This document shows positions 1-12,100 of a stretch of 64,000 bases of DNA, one piece after another. The stretch spans positions 258,001 to 322,000 of the forward strand of contig JADANN010000251.1 of the NCBI GenBank assembly GCA_018806985.1. The letters are read 5' to 3'. Source of the DNA: Angiostrongylus vasorum (lineage: Eukaryota; Nematoda; Chromadorea; Rhabditida; Metastrongylidae). Positions within the stretch are counted from its first letter, which is position 1, and every line of letters starts with the position of its first letter. The notes beneath the pieces were generated by a model. It saw only the letters and a list, made by a program, of their open reading frames with translations. It searched no databases and had not been told where the DNA came from. Position numbers and translations under genes: made by a program.

Positions 1-1
1 T

Positions 2-3000
2 TCATGCTCGGTATCGAAGCAACTGAAAGAAGCAGTGTCGTGTCAACAGCACGGTTATTTTGCTTCCGAATCCGGTTTAGCAGCCTCTTTTGGCTATTTT
101 TTTAAAATCTTCTTAAGCTTTTGAATGTTGTGATAACGAGAGTTGTTTTAATCCTGATGAATTTAAACTCATTTTGATGTTTTCCTCCAGAACGTTCCAC
201 TGCTCCATCTTGTCAACGTTGCAGCTCAAACCAACAACCAGCTTGCATTTCCGTGAGCATTTTAATTTATTATTGCTTATAAAGAAAACCTTAAATCAAA
301 ATAAAAAACAAAGTGGATTATGTAATTAAATACGCAGTATAGAACTGAGAAGAACAAAAGAACTTTCTAGCACATTTAATCACAGCCTGAGGAACGAGCA
401 AATGAGCCCCGTCTCAGTCCCCCTCACTCAGTTCTCTCTTCTGTCAGTGTTTTGAACAATTTTTTAAACGACTGCTAAGAAAAGGTTGCTGAAGAACATG
501 TGTGGTCTTTTTTATTCCTTCAGAAGAAAATCGATGATACAATAAAAGAGTTTCATCGATGAAGTTACGTTTCTTTCGCTTAGTTATACCTTCAGACCTT
601 TTCCTATAGCATTCACAGCTTTCTTACTGCCTTTTTAAATGTTCTTAGTGTTTGTTCTTATTTTGAAAAGTCGTCTATTGGAACGGAGAAGAGGCTTCGA
701 TGTTAAGGAGTCAGGATTGAGCGAGTGTTAGTTCGCAATGGGCAATTTTTCGTCGGAAATGTTCGCTACAAAATGCATTCTTCGGCATTACGAGCACCCA
801 TAAATCTGCTCTAGCCTGAGTTTATGTTATACCAGGGCTGAGAGTGCAACTGCTAGCTTCTCTGACAGCTTTTCCCGACCTTCATCTAATCTACAGAAAA
901 CACAAATTTCCCGCCGCTTTTCACTTTCTACCGCAGCCATTTTTATAGAAAGTGGGATTTCCCATCGGCCAACATTCAGAAAAAAAAAGAAACACACTGA
1001 GCTTCTACATCCATCCACGACCAACCGACGTCCTTCCGCTTTCCAACATTCCAGACCTCAATTTTGGAGTTGTAAAAGAAGGAATCAACAGAGGCCGAAT
1101 TTTGATACACCTATAAGTAGAAGAAACCGATAAATATAGGAAGAGAACCCAGAAAGGAACTTTTCTGCTCCACAAAACTAGTGGGGCTGTATTCTTTTTT
1201 TTGTTGGTTGTCAACTAGTGACAACTTAGCGCATAACATCTGCATCAAAATAGTGGAATTGGATGAAAAACACCTCAGTGATCGTTAGACTACCAAAGTT
1301 CCTCGGTCTCAAACTAACTTCGTAATGGCCTAGGTAGAGAAAATCAAATGTAGGAAAAATTCGGCGAACGGAGCTGATTAGTCACTCGAAAACGATCGCA
1401 AGCAATTGTCTAGCGATTTATGTTCCGGGAAATTTGGAGGTCGTTTGCCGATGCAGACGGAGGCAGAACCCGCAAGTTCTTCAGCACTGCTGGTTTTCAC
1501 TCCCCGTCCCAGAGCTAACCATCATTCCGGAGAAGACAAGATGCTAGTGCTGAATTCAGTCGTTGACGTCCATTAACATCTCCTGAAATCCGACTGAGCT
1601 TGTTCCAACTAGCAACGCTTTTCCTAGTCCTCTTCATAACGTGCCGTTACACCATGATGGCTGCACTGCAGTCATTGCATATTTCGTTTATGATGTGACA
1701 TAACGCTTTTAATTTATGTTAATTGTAAACCTAAATGCTGCCATTAGTTTAAAAATGCTTTTAAAGTTGATAAACACATACTGCCCTGTACGATTCATAT
1801 GTGTCTCATACGTAAGTTGCACCTTTCAAATTTAAGAAAACATCTCAGGTATTTTATCACTTGGAGCAAAAAACTGGTAGAATCTATAGATCGTTCCTAG
1901 GCAGAAACAGGTTTTCTTAATGCAACATGGTGAAATTCTGGTCTTCTGAATCCCGCAAAACGACTGTGTTCATTTTTTTCGTTTAAGTTCGTATTTCGTA
2001 ACCCAACTGTACAACAAATCAGCCAGATGTGATGGTATTTCCTAACGTATCGTTGATGTTTGCGACTGCGTACGAGATCTTCGATATTTCTAATTCCAAG
2101 TAAATTTAAAATAAGAGGAGGAATTAGTAAAAAAACTTCGCACACCATTAAAACTATACGATAAAATCTCTTCCACTAGTCTGTCAAGTTCTCCGCTCGT
2201 CAATTACTTTCAGAAGTTATCGAAAAACCAACAGCAACTGGATATTTACATGTTAACCATGATACCAGCAGTTTACCCATGCCTCCCACACTGCACTCCG
2301 AATTGCGGATTATCGAAATTGGGTCTTCGAACTAGAGAGCGGGATGGGTTCGCCAAAGAGCAGAAACCCTCACCACACACCCGAGTGTTGGCTGGATGTC
2401 GCTGACTACGAATTCTCCGTTTGAAAAACTATTCTCTATAACGAATAATCTATTCCCACTCTTGAAAAACTGCTGTCGCGCACACTTATCAGACACTGTA
2501 ATAAACGTGTAGTTTTTCCTCGCTTTTAACTGACTAGCATTACTAGCCTGGCACTATATAATTGAGATTTTTGGCCGTCGTTGTGCAAAAATGTGGCCCT
2601 CTAAAAACCTACATAAAGTTATATACTTGTAATACAAACGGTTACCAGACTAGGTCACCGCGAGTGTAAAGGACGGATATGCATTCAGTCACCTTCAACG
2701 ATGCTTAATGAAATTGAACGCATGACGCATCCCTCAGGGATTGATCAACGCCAGGAGCTTTGTCCTCTATCCTTTTAATATGAGTGGGCAGGCGAGGCTG
2801 ATCTGACCATCGGTGCCGCATCGGCCTACGATGTCGCCAGCGGTAATTCCCAGATGCGACCAAAAACCAAAACCAGTTGATTGTTTGATGGGTACAGTAA
2901 TATTTTTTAAAGCAGCTACCAGTCTAATGAGAAACCAGTAGTGCTACGACGTAGGGCTAACGTAGGGAAGATCGCTATCCTGAGAAGATCCACAACATAA

Positions 3001-4594
3001 ATCCTCTTCTCCGATGTCGTAGTTTCCATGTATTGCTTGTCATGAAAGGACCCGAAAGAAATGAAAACTGCTCTTGTTCACTTTCTCTTATACGTAACTC
3101 TTTCATGAACTTAAAACATGATGTGGACGAGTTTCTATTGAACAATAGGTGCTGATTTCAGAATGTTTATGCCGCCTGCAGGGATGCCTCAATGGCCGAA
3201 TGCAGCAGTCGCTCCTTCAGTGCCACCACACTCGTCCACTTCACAAAATCTTCTACTCCAACATATGTACAGCACACATTTCCAACCACGAATGCAGTAC
3301 CCGCCTACAATTGAATGTGAGTCCCTTAACCGATCTGATTCTTTCGAACAGAGAAAAAAGGACTAAATGAGCGCGAAACAACTCCCTAGAACCAGTTGCA
3401 GTTTTCGCTTCTCGCAAATCTTGCCATACATGATGATGAACAAAATGATGGAGACTAAAACAGAACGCTAACATAGAAGGAAACACATTAAATGATATCA
3501 AACTAGTTCTTCGTGCTAATTTCCCGAATCAAACTTACCGCCGGTGCGTGGGTGCGCGATCGGTCCCGTACGGAAAGCTCGCGCAAGATCACCGCGATCC
3601 ATTGCGAAATGTGCAGTGCCGGGAGTTCGTCTTGTGGAGTGGCTTGGTCGTCCCTAGCTATGCTGGGTTGTGGTTGTAGCATTATCGATTGCCCATAACT
3701 TTACCTGTTAGCTGGCAAATCAATCGATTGGTTGATCTCCACAGCTAGATTCTTGCTCTAGTTTTCGCTATGCTACTGTCTGCTTATACCTCATTTAATG
3801 ATCCTTGTCGGCAGCCTCCCTTTCAGAGTTTCTGTAGTGGTAGGAATCACTGTGAAGAAAAGAAGCCTTTTTAGAGAATAGTTAGCCATTTTCATCTTAG
3901 ATTCTTCCCTAGTATTTCCTTAGCCTCGAGAATTCACAGTAGTGAAAATACATCCTTGAAAGGTGCCTCAAAGGAAGGGCGTAGTAGTAGCAAGTTTTCA
4001 TATATCTAAAGCCATCAATGGAATAGGTAATATCTGAAGTCGTAGGTCTACTGTATTTGTTAAACTATAGCATATCGCTTACTTCATTATGTAGATTACA
4101 TTCGAATTTACCACTTTGTTCAGCTTACAAGTAAATCGTCATCAGCTCAGCTCAGTGGGATTGGGACCTTCATGAGCTTCATCCTCCATGTATAGCCCAA
4201 TATCCTAGTAGCTACGTGTGTGCTTCTGGACGTAGTTGTGAAGTTGACGCTTAGTAAAACTGACGTAACTAGTAGATTGCTGTTTTTCTTTTAAGTTATT
4301 ATGGTCGGAATGATAAATCGTTATAATCTGTAGTCTTTGTTATTATTTTGCTACTTGAGAAACTCACCCATCGCGAAATTATCCCAGTAGGTTAACGGAG
4401 AGCGTAAAAACGTGAATCTCGCTGTCTTACACTTTTGGGATTACCCCCATTTTTCTTGCGCTTCCTTTAAAAAGGAAAGTACTTCAGTAGCCTACGTACA
4501 GCTAGCTGACCGGTCCTGCAGTATAGCGACTAGCAGTCCATTAGTCACAAGTAGCAGCCCTGTTGAGGCCTTGCCAAGCTCATCAGAGAACTAG
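2..4594 (+). CDS. Unrecognised Ser/Pro/Gln-rich protein, 3' part, cut by left edge
   Basis: No protein family recognised. Supported exons are 2-53 (ends phase 1 at CACG|GTTATT), 191-252 (acceptor TTTTCCTCCAG, donor CC|GTGAGC), 3162-3316 (acceptor GATTTCAG, donor GAAT|GTGAGT) and 4488-4594 (acceptor ACTTCAG, stop TAG at 4592-4594). Exons 1 and 2 join in phase and give a Cys/Gln/Ser-rich stretch (SCQRCSSNQQPACIS). Exons 3 and 4 join in phase and give a Pro/Gln-rich stretch starting MFMPPAGMPQWPN, then a Ser-rich C terminus ending PSSSEN. Exon 2 ends in phase 0 but exon 3 needs phase 2, so at least one exon between 253 and 3161 is missing from this model, or the two pairs belong to different genes. 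The low-complexity composition suggests a regulatory or scaffold protein, but I cannot name it. Confidence 0.5.
2641..2790 (+). mobile_element. SINE-like repeat, 3' fragment
   Basis: This is the tail half of a dispersed tRNA-derived repeat. It shares the CACCGCGAGT block, the internal ATGCATTCAGTCACCT stretch and the 3' end TTGATCAACGCC...GAGCTTTGTCCT with the full copy near 57975-58265. The tRNA-like head is absent, as expected of a 5'-truncated retrotransposed copy. It lies between exons of the left-edge gene. Confidence 0.6.
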
Positions 4595-6121
4595 CAAGAA
4601 TACTAGAACTTTCCTGTGAAGCTGACTACCCGTTGAAGTTTTCAACAAAGTATTGAACTTAATATGAGAGAAAAAGAAGCTTCATCGTTACGTACAGAAT
4701 TTACACTCACTTTCGACCACTTTCCTCTGTCGTGCCTGACTTTACTGACATAATTAGAGCTTATTTTTGCCTGGGAGGCTGGGAGCTATTTTTTGTGGTG
4801 AGAGGACAGTTGTTTTCTTATTTTTGTCATCGCAAAAACCATTTGCCAATGGCTCAGAGAAGCCTAGAACTCTTTCGAACAAGTGTAGACGTAATTTTAA
4901 CGTATAGATTCAGGAATATATGTCATTCAAATTATGTTCAACGGAATTTGATTGCTTCTCTTAAGCAGGAATGTTTGGCTTAAGGACATTTCTGGTTTCT
5001 TACATACAAAATGCCGAGCTCAGCGACATTCCTCCTATCTTTTTCCACGTTTCGATTTCGGAAAGCTTTTTAGCAGTCCACTGGCCGTCTTCTCTTAGTT
5101 CACATTGCCATCGAAAAACCCGAGGTTTTCGTTCAGTCTCAGCGATATTTTTACAAGCAGTTCTCATGGGTTCGACATTTACTTGAGTCACTTGAGTCAG
5201 TGGGTCACATGGGCCTGTAGGGCTATGTGGGGGGCGAGTGTGGGGTAACGACCGCAAGCAGCTCTGCGTTCGCTGTCCGGCTCTCTAGGGCCTCCCAGGT
5301 GGCCGCTGTCCCGTGCTCGCTCTGCCCTGTTTCTCTCTGGCCGCTCTTCACCAACTATTCTGTAACATGATGTAGTAAAAAACGCGTATGTAGCAGCTAT
5401 TCGTTGCCTCCGATGATTTCGCGTGCCCTTCCTGTAAGTCTTTTCATTTCATTTATCCTTCTACTACACCATTTTCTGCATAGGTACAAGTATATTGCTG
5501 TTCAGTACCATTAAGCTGAGGCTGTGAGAAGCGGATGCGTTCAGCATTATCGCCCAGATTCACAGATCAAAGCTTTCTATTTTGTCATTGTTTGTAGTTA
5601 TCGACTATTAATATAATTTAAAGCTGGTAACGAACCTTGTTATGCTCTATGCTAAGGGCCAAATTTCCCAGTTGCAAATGCCAAAAAGTTTCACAAGCAG
5701 TTAAGTAGAATGCATCAGCAAAAGTCTTGCATTTTCCCATGAAACTGGTCTAGAATGAAGCCGGGGCAAAAAAACAAAGCACAGCGAAGGGTCCTTTTGT
5801 TGTTCTGTCAATATCATCGATCATTGGGATTTAGAAGTTTCATTTATACTTGATTTTTTGTCTCATGGTGTCACGGTTCTCGGCTGTTGTGTTCTCACAG
5901 TTGTTACAAACAATTTAAACAAATAAGGTTCTCATATTAAATAGCGCGCCAACCTCATTGCTTTCGTCGTTATCGGGTTTTTTCGTAATCATTGTGTATA
6001 ACAGGACACTTCCTTGTGTCGCGCGGGTTCATCCTCAGCGCGTTTTCCAAGGATTCGAGCTGAGAAACGCTGAAGTGTTCCGAGGAAACTAGTGATACTC
6101 AGGATAGATCCAAAGGTTAAT
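4595..6121. other. Intergenic and 5' region ahead of tra-1
   Basis: No convincing exon was found here. A conspicuously GC-rich block at about 5195-5345 stands out from AT-rich surroundings. A TATAACAG|GACAC sequence near 5994-6003 could be a trans-splice or intron acceptor for the tra-1 leader. The region presumably holds the tra-1 promoter and 5' UTR, by position only. Confidence 0.35.
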
Positions 6122-9100
6122 ATGGACGCGGACACAAATGAAAGCAAAGAATCGATCCCATGCAAGACCGAGGTGTTTATTGATGATCGGAACGATGAGG
6201 AATCATCAGTACCAAATATTCACACGGACAGCGGGTCCATCTCAAACCCGCCTGCACAACCACCTCAAGAACAGGCGTCGTTGTTGACGAATGGACTTCC
6301 AGGGCTATTCCCACTACTAAATTCAACGTCCAATACTCAGTTACCGGAAAGTGCGAAAGAAGGGTTTATTCTGCAGCAGTTTGCTGCAAACCTTTGTTTA
6401 ACGCAGCTCTTTACAAGTGCTCTACTTTACCCAATGATGATGCCATCTTCTAATGATGCTTTCACATGGCCACTCACGCCACCACTGTCAGTGGTAGCTT
6501 CTTCACCTAACACAAATAATCAATGTTACCAAAGCTCACCCTCTGTGTCCACTCCGGTCACACCCTTTCCTCTTGATTTTCCTAATCTACAGCAGGAAAC
6601 TAACCTCAATCAGTTTTTGTCACCCGCACAGTCTCCTTTTTGTCCGCCTAGTGTGGGCACTCCTGGTGTCCCTTTGGTCAAACCAATGGTGAACACCGGG
6701 CTCCACAGCTCCACATTCACACAGCTCCATGTGGACGTTTCTCTGTCTACAAGCCAAGAAATGCGTCCACAAAAAGTTTCCTTGCCATCATTCGTGGGGA
6801 TGGCTCAGTCGGACTTACCATTCAGGAAAAGAACGTTTGCAGATATAGGATCTTATGGAGACTCAGGCACTACTCCGTTAGGTGAGCATTGACTGATGAC
6901 CTTATAGTTGACACTGACTTGAAAAGTTTTGACCTGAAAACATTATCTGAGAAGTGTTAAAGCTTAGGAAATATAACCAGGTCTGCTTTGTAATTGCAGA
7001 GAGCGATGAGGTCTGAAGTCGGTGGGTTGGTGAGCTATAGCTTTAAGTTTGCCACTTTTATGGTTTATTTTTTCTTTTAAATCATTTGCGACCAGTTCTC
7101 AATCAGTTTAGGAAGCCTGTTTCAGTTTCTGCACAACGGAGACCTAGTGTGCCTCTGCCTTCGATTCATCCAGCCACTCACAATATGATGGCGTCACTGT
7201 CCGCGTCGACGATGATGCAGTGCAGTTCCATTGCTGGTCCTTCCAGAATGGCTTCTCATTCTGCAGAGGCTCAGCGAGTAACAACATTCGTACCTGGAAC
7301 ATCATACGCAAAGTTTTGTGAGGAACAAGCTTCGTCTTCCACACATTGTGTGCCCGGATCATCCTCTGTTCCATCGGTGGGTGCTTCCCCGTTAATGGCT
7401 CACATCGATTCGCAGTCTTCCTGGCAACGTATTAGTAAATATGGTTCTACCCCTGCTAGATATTATCCGTCGGTAATTTCATTTTCATCGTTGCGTTAAA
7501 TACATGTGAGTTCGATATACGTCCGATGTGATTTTAGGGTAAAAAAAGTTGGCCGACCTCCGGGGTCTTACAAACGCATGGATCTCAGTTCGACTCTCAC
7601 GAAGAACAAGTTGGTGTTTAGTTGCTGTTTTTCTAACACACTTAGTTTTATGTATTACAAATTCTTCTAAAACAAAGTAGTTATTTTCACGTGCATTTTC
7701 GAATATTTTCAATGGGCTACAAGTCCAGACTTTTTCTGCTTTGATTGTGAAGCGTATTTATCATTTTTTTTGTGAAAGCTGGAAATAGCTGTTAACCATT
7801 AGGTGGAACTCTCTACGGGATTTTTTTGCAGTAGTTGGTAGGAACCGTGAACAACCAAGTTGGGTGCTACCCCACGTATTCTGGTGTATGAAGGAAGCGG
7901 AGGAAAAACTGGCTAGGCCGATTAGTTTCCGAACATTTTCTGTGTCAAACTGATCTGTTCAGTTTTTTTCCCTTCACGAGATATGAGAAGTTTTGTTCAG
8001 TACTTTTAATTAAATTAAAAAATAACCTGTAATTTTTTTACCAGTTCCAACGTTACTCGTTGAATGATTTGAAGAGCATCACTAGAGCGTCTACTCATTT
8101 ACGTTGTGTGCCTTGCTGTTCTTTTCGTGTGGACTAGGTATATTAACTGGTTAGGTAGAGATTCGTTTAAGGACACCAGTTACGGCACCATTTTACGGGA
8201 CAACAATCTTTGTATGATTCACTTGCGATCCGATCCTCGCAGATATGCATTCGACTTCTCCCAGTATTCCTTCCTTTTAAGCTGTTCTTAGTGTTATCAC
8301 TTCTGTGTCGAAAACATCACCTGTAGTCCCGTTGATCGTCGAATGACTCGAGCGGGCGCCAGTAAATCTTCCATTTTTCGCGGTCACGTGCAAGAGTAGC
8401 CCAGTGGGTTATGCTCGCCCTAGGGACTCGTCGAGCATCATATCTTTCTTCAAGGCTCTTTGTGAGGAACTCTGACCATCGGGTCGGTGGTCTTCCTGGA
8501 GTACTTTTGACATCCCGAGGAATCCAGTCACTAACGGCTCTTGTCCATCGGTTGTCATTCATACGCATTACGTGTCCGGCCCACCTTATCTTCGACTGTT
8601 TGGCGTACAGAACGGCATCTTTGATTTTTGATCGTCGACGCAGATCGGAGCTTCGGATCCCTTCCCTTACTTGCGTGGAACGGGATACTCCTAACATCGC
8701 CCTTTCGACTGCGCGTTCGATAACACTAAGTGACCTTTCATCCTGCTTACGCAGCGACCAAGTTTCTGACGCATACGTTAGGGCAGGAAGTACCGTTGAG
8801 TCGAAAAGGTGGGCACGGAGTCGGGTGTTCCTTGTTCTCTTCACTACATCCTCGATGCTCTTGAAAGCACCCCAAGTCGCTCGTTTGCTCAGCTCTGGAG
8901 CTAGGTCGTTCATCATATTGATTTCCCGACCTAGATAGATATAACTGGAGCATTCGGAGATATTCGTTCCGTTGAGCATGAATGGGGCATGCGAAACCAA
9001 TCCGTTCTTCATGAACATCGTTTTTGTGAGATTTAGTTGAAGACCAATCTTTCCACAGGCTTTATCAAAGTCGGTAAGCATACGTTCCGCTTGGCTAATG

Positions 9101-12100
9101 TTTGGTGTTTATAAGGACGAGTCATCAGCAAATCGAAGATGGTGTAACTGCCGACCATCGATTTTCACTCCCATATTTTCCCATTCCAATGTTCGCATGA
9201 CGTTCTGGAGGGTGGCGGTGAATAATTTTGGTGAGATGGTATCGTCTCGCCTAACTCCTCTTTTGATGTCAATGATAATATCGTCGTAGAATGGTGATAC
9301 CTTGGTTGTGAAATCTTTGTACAGCTCACGAGGTATCTTTATGTACTGAGTAGGGACTCCTTGACTATCCAGGGCTTCCAAGACTGGTTCTATCTCGACT
9401 GAATCAAAGGCCTTTTGTAAATCGATGAAGGTGAGACAGAGCGGTCTTTTGTATTGTCGCGATTCTTCAATGAGCCTTGTTACCGTGTGTATGTGGTCCA
9501 TCGTACTAAATCCTTTTCGAAACCCTGCTTGCTCACATGGCTGTCCTTCGTCCAGTGTTCTGTCAATCCTGTTTAGGATGACTCGAGTGAAAAAGTTTGT
9601 AGACGACAGACAGTAAGCAGATTGGACGATAGTTGCCGATATTCTGTAGGTCACCTTTCTTGAACAATAACACGGTCTTGCTCGTCTTCCACTAAGTAGG
9701 GACTTTGCATTTAGACAGATAACGTGTGAAGAGCCGAGCCAGTGTGTTTACGAGGATTGACGGAAGGCTCTTCAGGTGTTCTGGTCTTATCCTGTCCGGA
9801 CCTGGTGTTGTTCGATTTTTCACCGGCGAAATGGCATGTCGGATTTCGGAAGGGAGAACCGGTGGTACAACATATCCATCCTTCTTTATTTCATATGACG
9901 GAAGGTGGACGTGGGTATCGAAGAGATCTAAGTAGTATTCGTGCATGATTTTCTCCATTGCCTTTCTGGACGCTGTAACTGTTCCGTCTCGGCGCCGGAG
10001 TGCAATCATTTTGGTCTTGTAATTGGCGAAGCTTCGGTGGGCTTTGCGAATGCTTTTTCCCGTCCTCAGCAGCTTCGACCATTACTGCTGCTCTTCTCTC
10101 TTTAAGATCTTCTTTTATCGCCTGTCTGCACTGTTTTGCAAGTTCGGACGTTGCGATTCCACGCTGGCGTATTAGCTCGAGTGTTGACTTTCGGACTCTC
10201 AGCTTTCATAGCGCTAACGTGAAGATGTTGAATGAGCCGATCGTATTCTTCGTCGATGTTATCGACAACGGCATCTTCCCAACAGCCGACTAATGAATTC
10301 AATAAGTCCCAGTTTGCGGTGGTTCTGGGACGTCGGTTTTTGAATTTAACGGCTTCTTCTCCTTTGCGCGAGAAATAGAATCTTGCACGAAGGAGACGGT
10401 GCTCTGATCCCGTGTAGAATTTTGGAACAACAGCGACATCGGTTAGGCAAAACCTTCTGTTTACTATGATGTGGCCTATTTCGTTATGGTACTCTCCATT
10501 GGGAGACTCCACGTCCAGCGCTGAGGGTGGGGCTTCTGGAATTGTGAGTTACCATGGATTGTCTTGATCGGCATGATAAACTCAGACAGGCGCTCACCCT
10601 GTTCCATTCTAATCCGTGGGTCCCAATGTGGCGTTCTTCAGACGTTCTTAATGGTCCAGTCTTGGCGTTGAAATCCCAATGATGACCTTGAAGAATGTGT
10701 GGTCTTCTCTGTAGAACTTCTCCAAGTCCATATAGAATGCTTCGACTTCTTCTTCGTCGTAGTTTGATGTCGGCGCGTTAACGACCAAGATTGTCAAAGG
10801 CGAATTGATCCGCATCTTTTTTAATGGTAAACATCCGATTCGGGTTGTAAGTTGTTCGAATGAATCGTTGTTCATGGATAAACTCGTGTTGACGAGAACG
10901 CCGACGCCGCTAACTCCTCTACTGTCGCATGTTCCTAGGAACAGTTCTTCTCCGGTGTCATAGACGGCGTTGAAAGGCTGGCGTCGTTTCGTCTCGGCCA
11001 TGCCGATAACGTCGTACTTCATCCTTCTTGCTTCCATGAGCAAGTCTTCTATCGAGGACTCGGATACAAGTGTACGTGCATTGTAGGTACAGACCGTCAC
11101 CATAGTTCTTTGAAATCCAGGCAACTTCCATCGGCCCTGAAATTTTAGCAGCCTCTCCGTACTCGTCCTAGCCAACGCTGCGAAACTGGGGGCTCTTTCG
11201 GGGTCAGGGGAAATAGGCCCGTTTTTTTTTACTGTGTTTAGCATTTTGATACCCAAGCTTAGCTTGCTGGGCTCTGAACGTGGAGGCTGGCTATACTCAC
11301 GGGTAGCTTGCCAGGCTCTCCCAGAGTGGACATGGAGCTTGTTTGTTGGAGGCGACTCCTAGCGGCCTCCCATGTACCCTGTCACTTGATTGCAGGCTTT
11401 TGGCCGAATTGAGTCGTAGGATACAATCTGCATAAACTAGATCGCACCCACACACGCGTGCATGAATACGCCCCGTAAGTGCAGAAAGTATGTGCCAAAT
11501 CAGCGCAGCAGAAACGGAGTCCATCCTCTGGATACACCTGCGTCTCAGGGAAGCAAAGGTCGCTTTTGGTCCGCGATTAACCCCCTATCCGCCACCTGGG
11601 GACGCGCCACGTAGCCTCGCGACTAACCGGCTCGAGATCCCTCATATAAGGGAGATCCGTGGAGTGTCGAAAACAGTAAAATAAAAGGTAAAGGATAAAG
11701 CTCTCGGCGTTGATCAATTCCTGAGGAGATCGTTGGAGGTGATTGGATGCATATCTGGCCTTTACAATGACTCGCGTTGGATATCGATGTATCGAGTAAG
11801 TGCTGCTGTTCTCCCAGACAAATTTGGTACCAAGTTTCCGCCCCCGAAGGGATGGAAGGCTTGGTGAGCCTTGGGCGCGGGGTTCGATCCTATGTGCATT
11901 GGAGGACGTTTCCGACTGTTGCGCCACACGCGCCCTTCGATGACAAAGCAGGAGTAATAAAATCTAAGTTTTTTAAATTTCCACACTAGGCTACGCATAA
12001 CCTTTTGTTACACAAAGAATTTCCCTGTGTTCTTAAGACGCGTCAATGTTGTCTGGTGAGAAGAAAGACGGTTCAACAGAATTCGGTTAGTTTAAGGAGA

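Noticed and set aside
8411..8938. Plus-strand open frame of 175 codons
   Set aside because: It is the antisense shadow of the RTE reverse transcriptase C-terminal region on the minus strand; the same shadow recurs at 20007-20345.
11490..11684. Short open frames at the 5' end of RTE copy 1
   Set aside because: Repeated in copy 2 as part of the element's 5' UTR; no independent gene.
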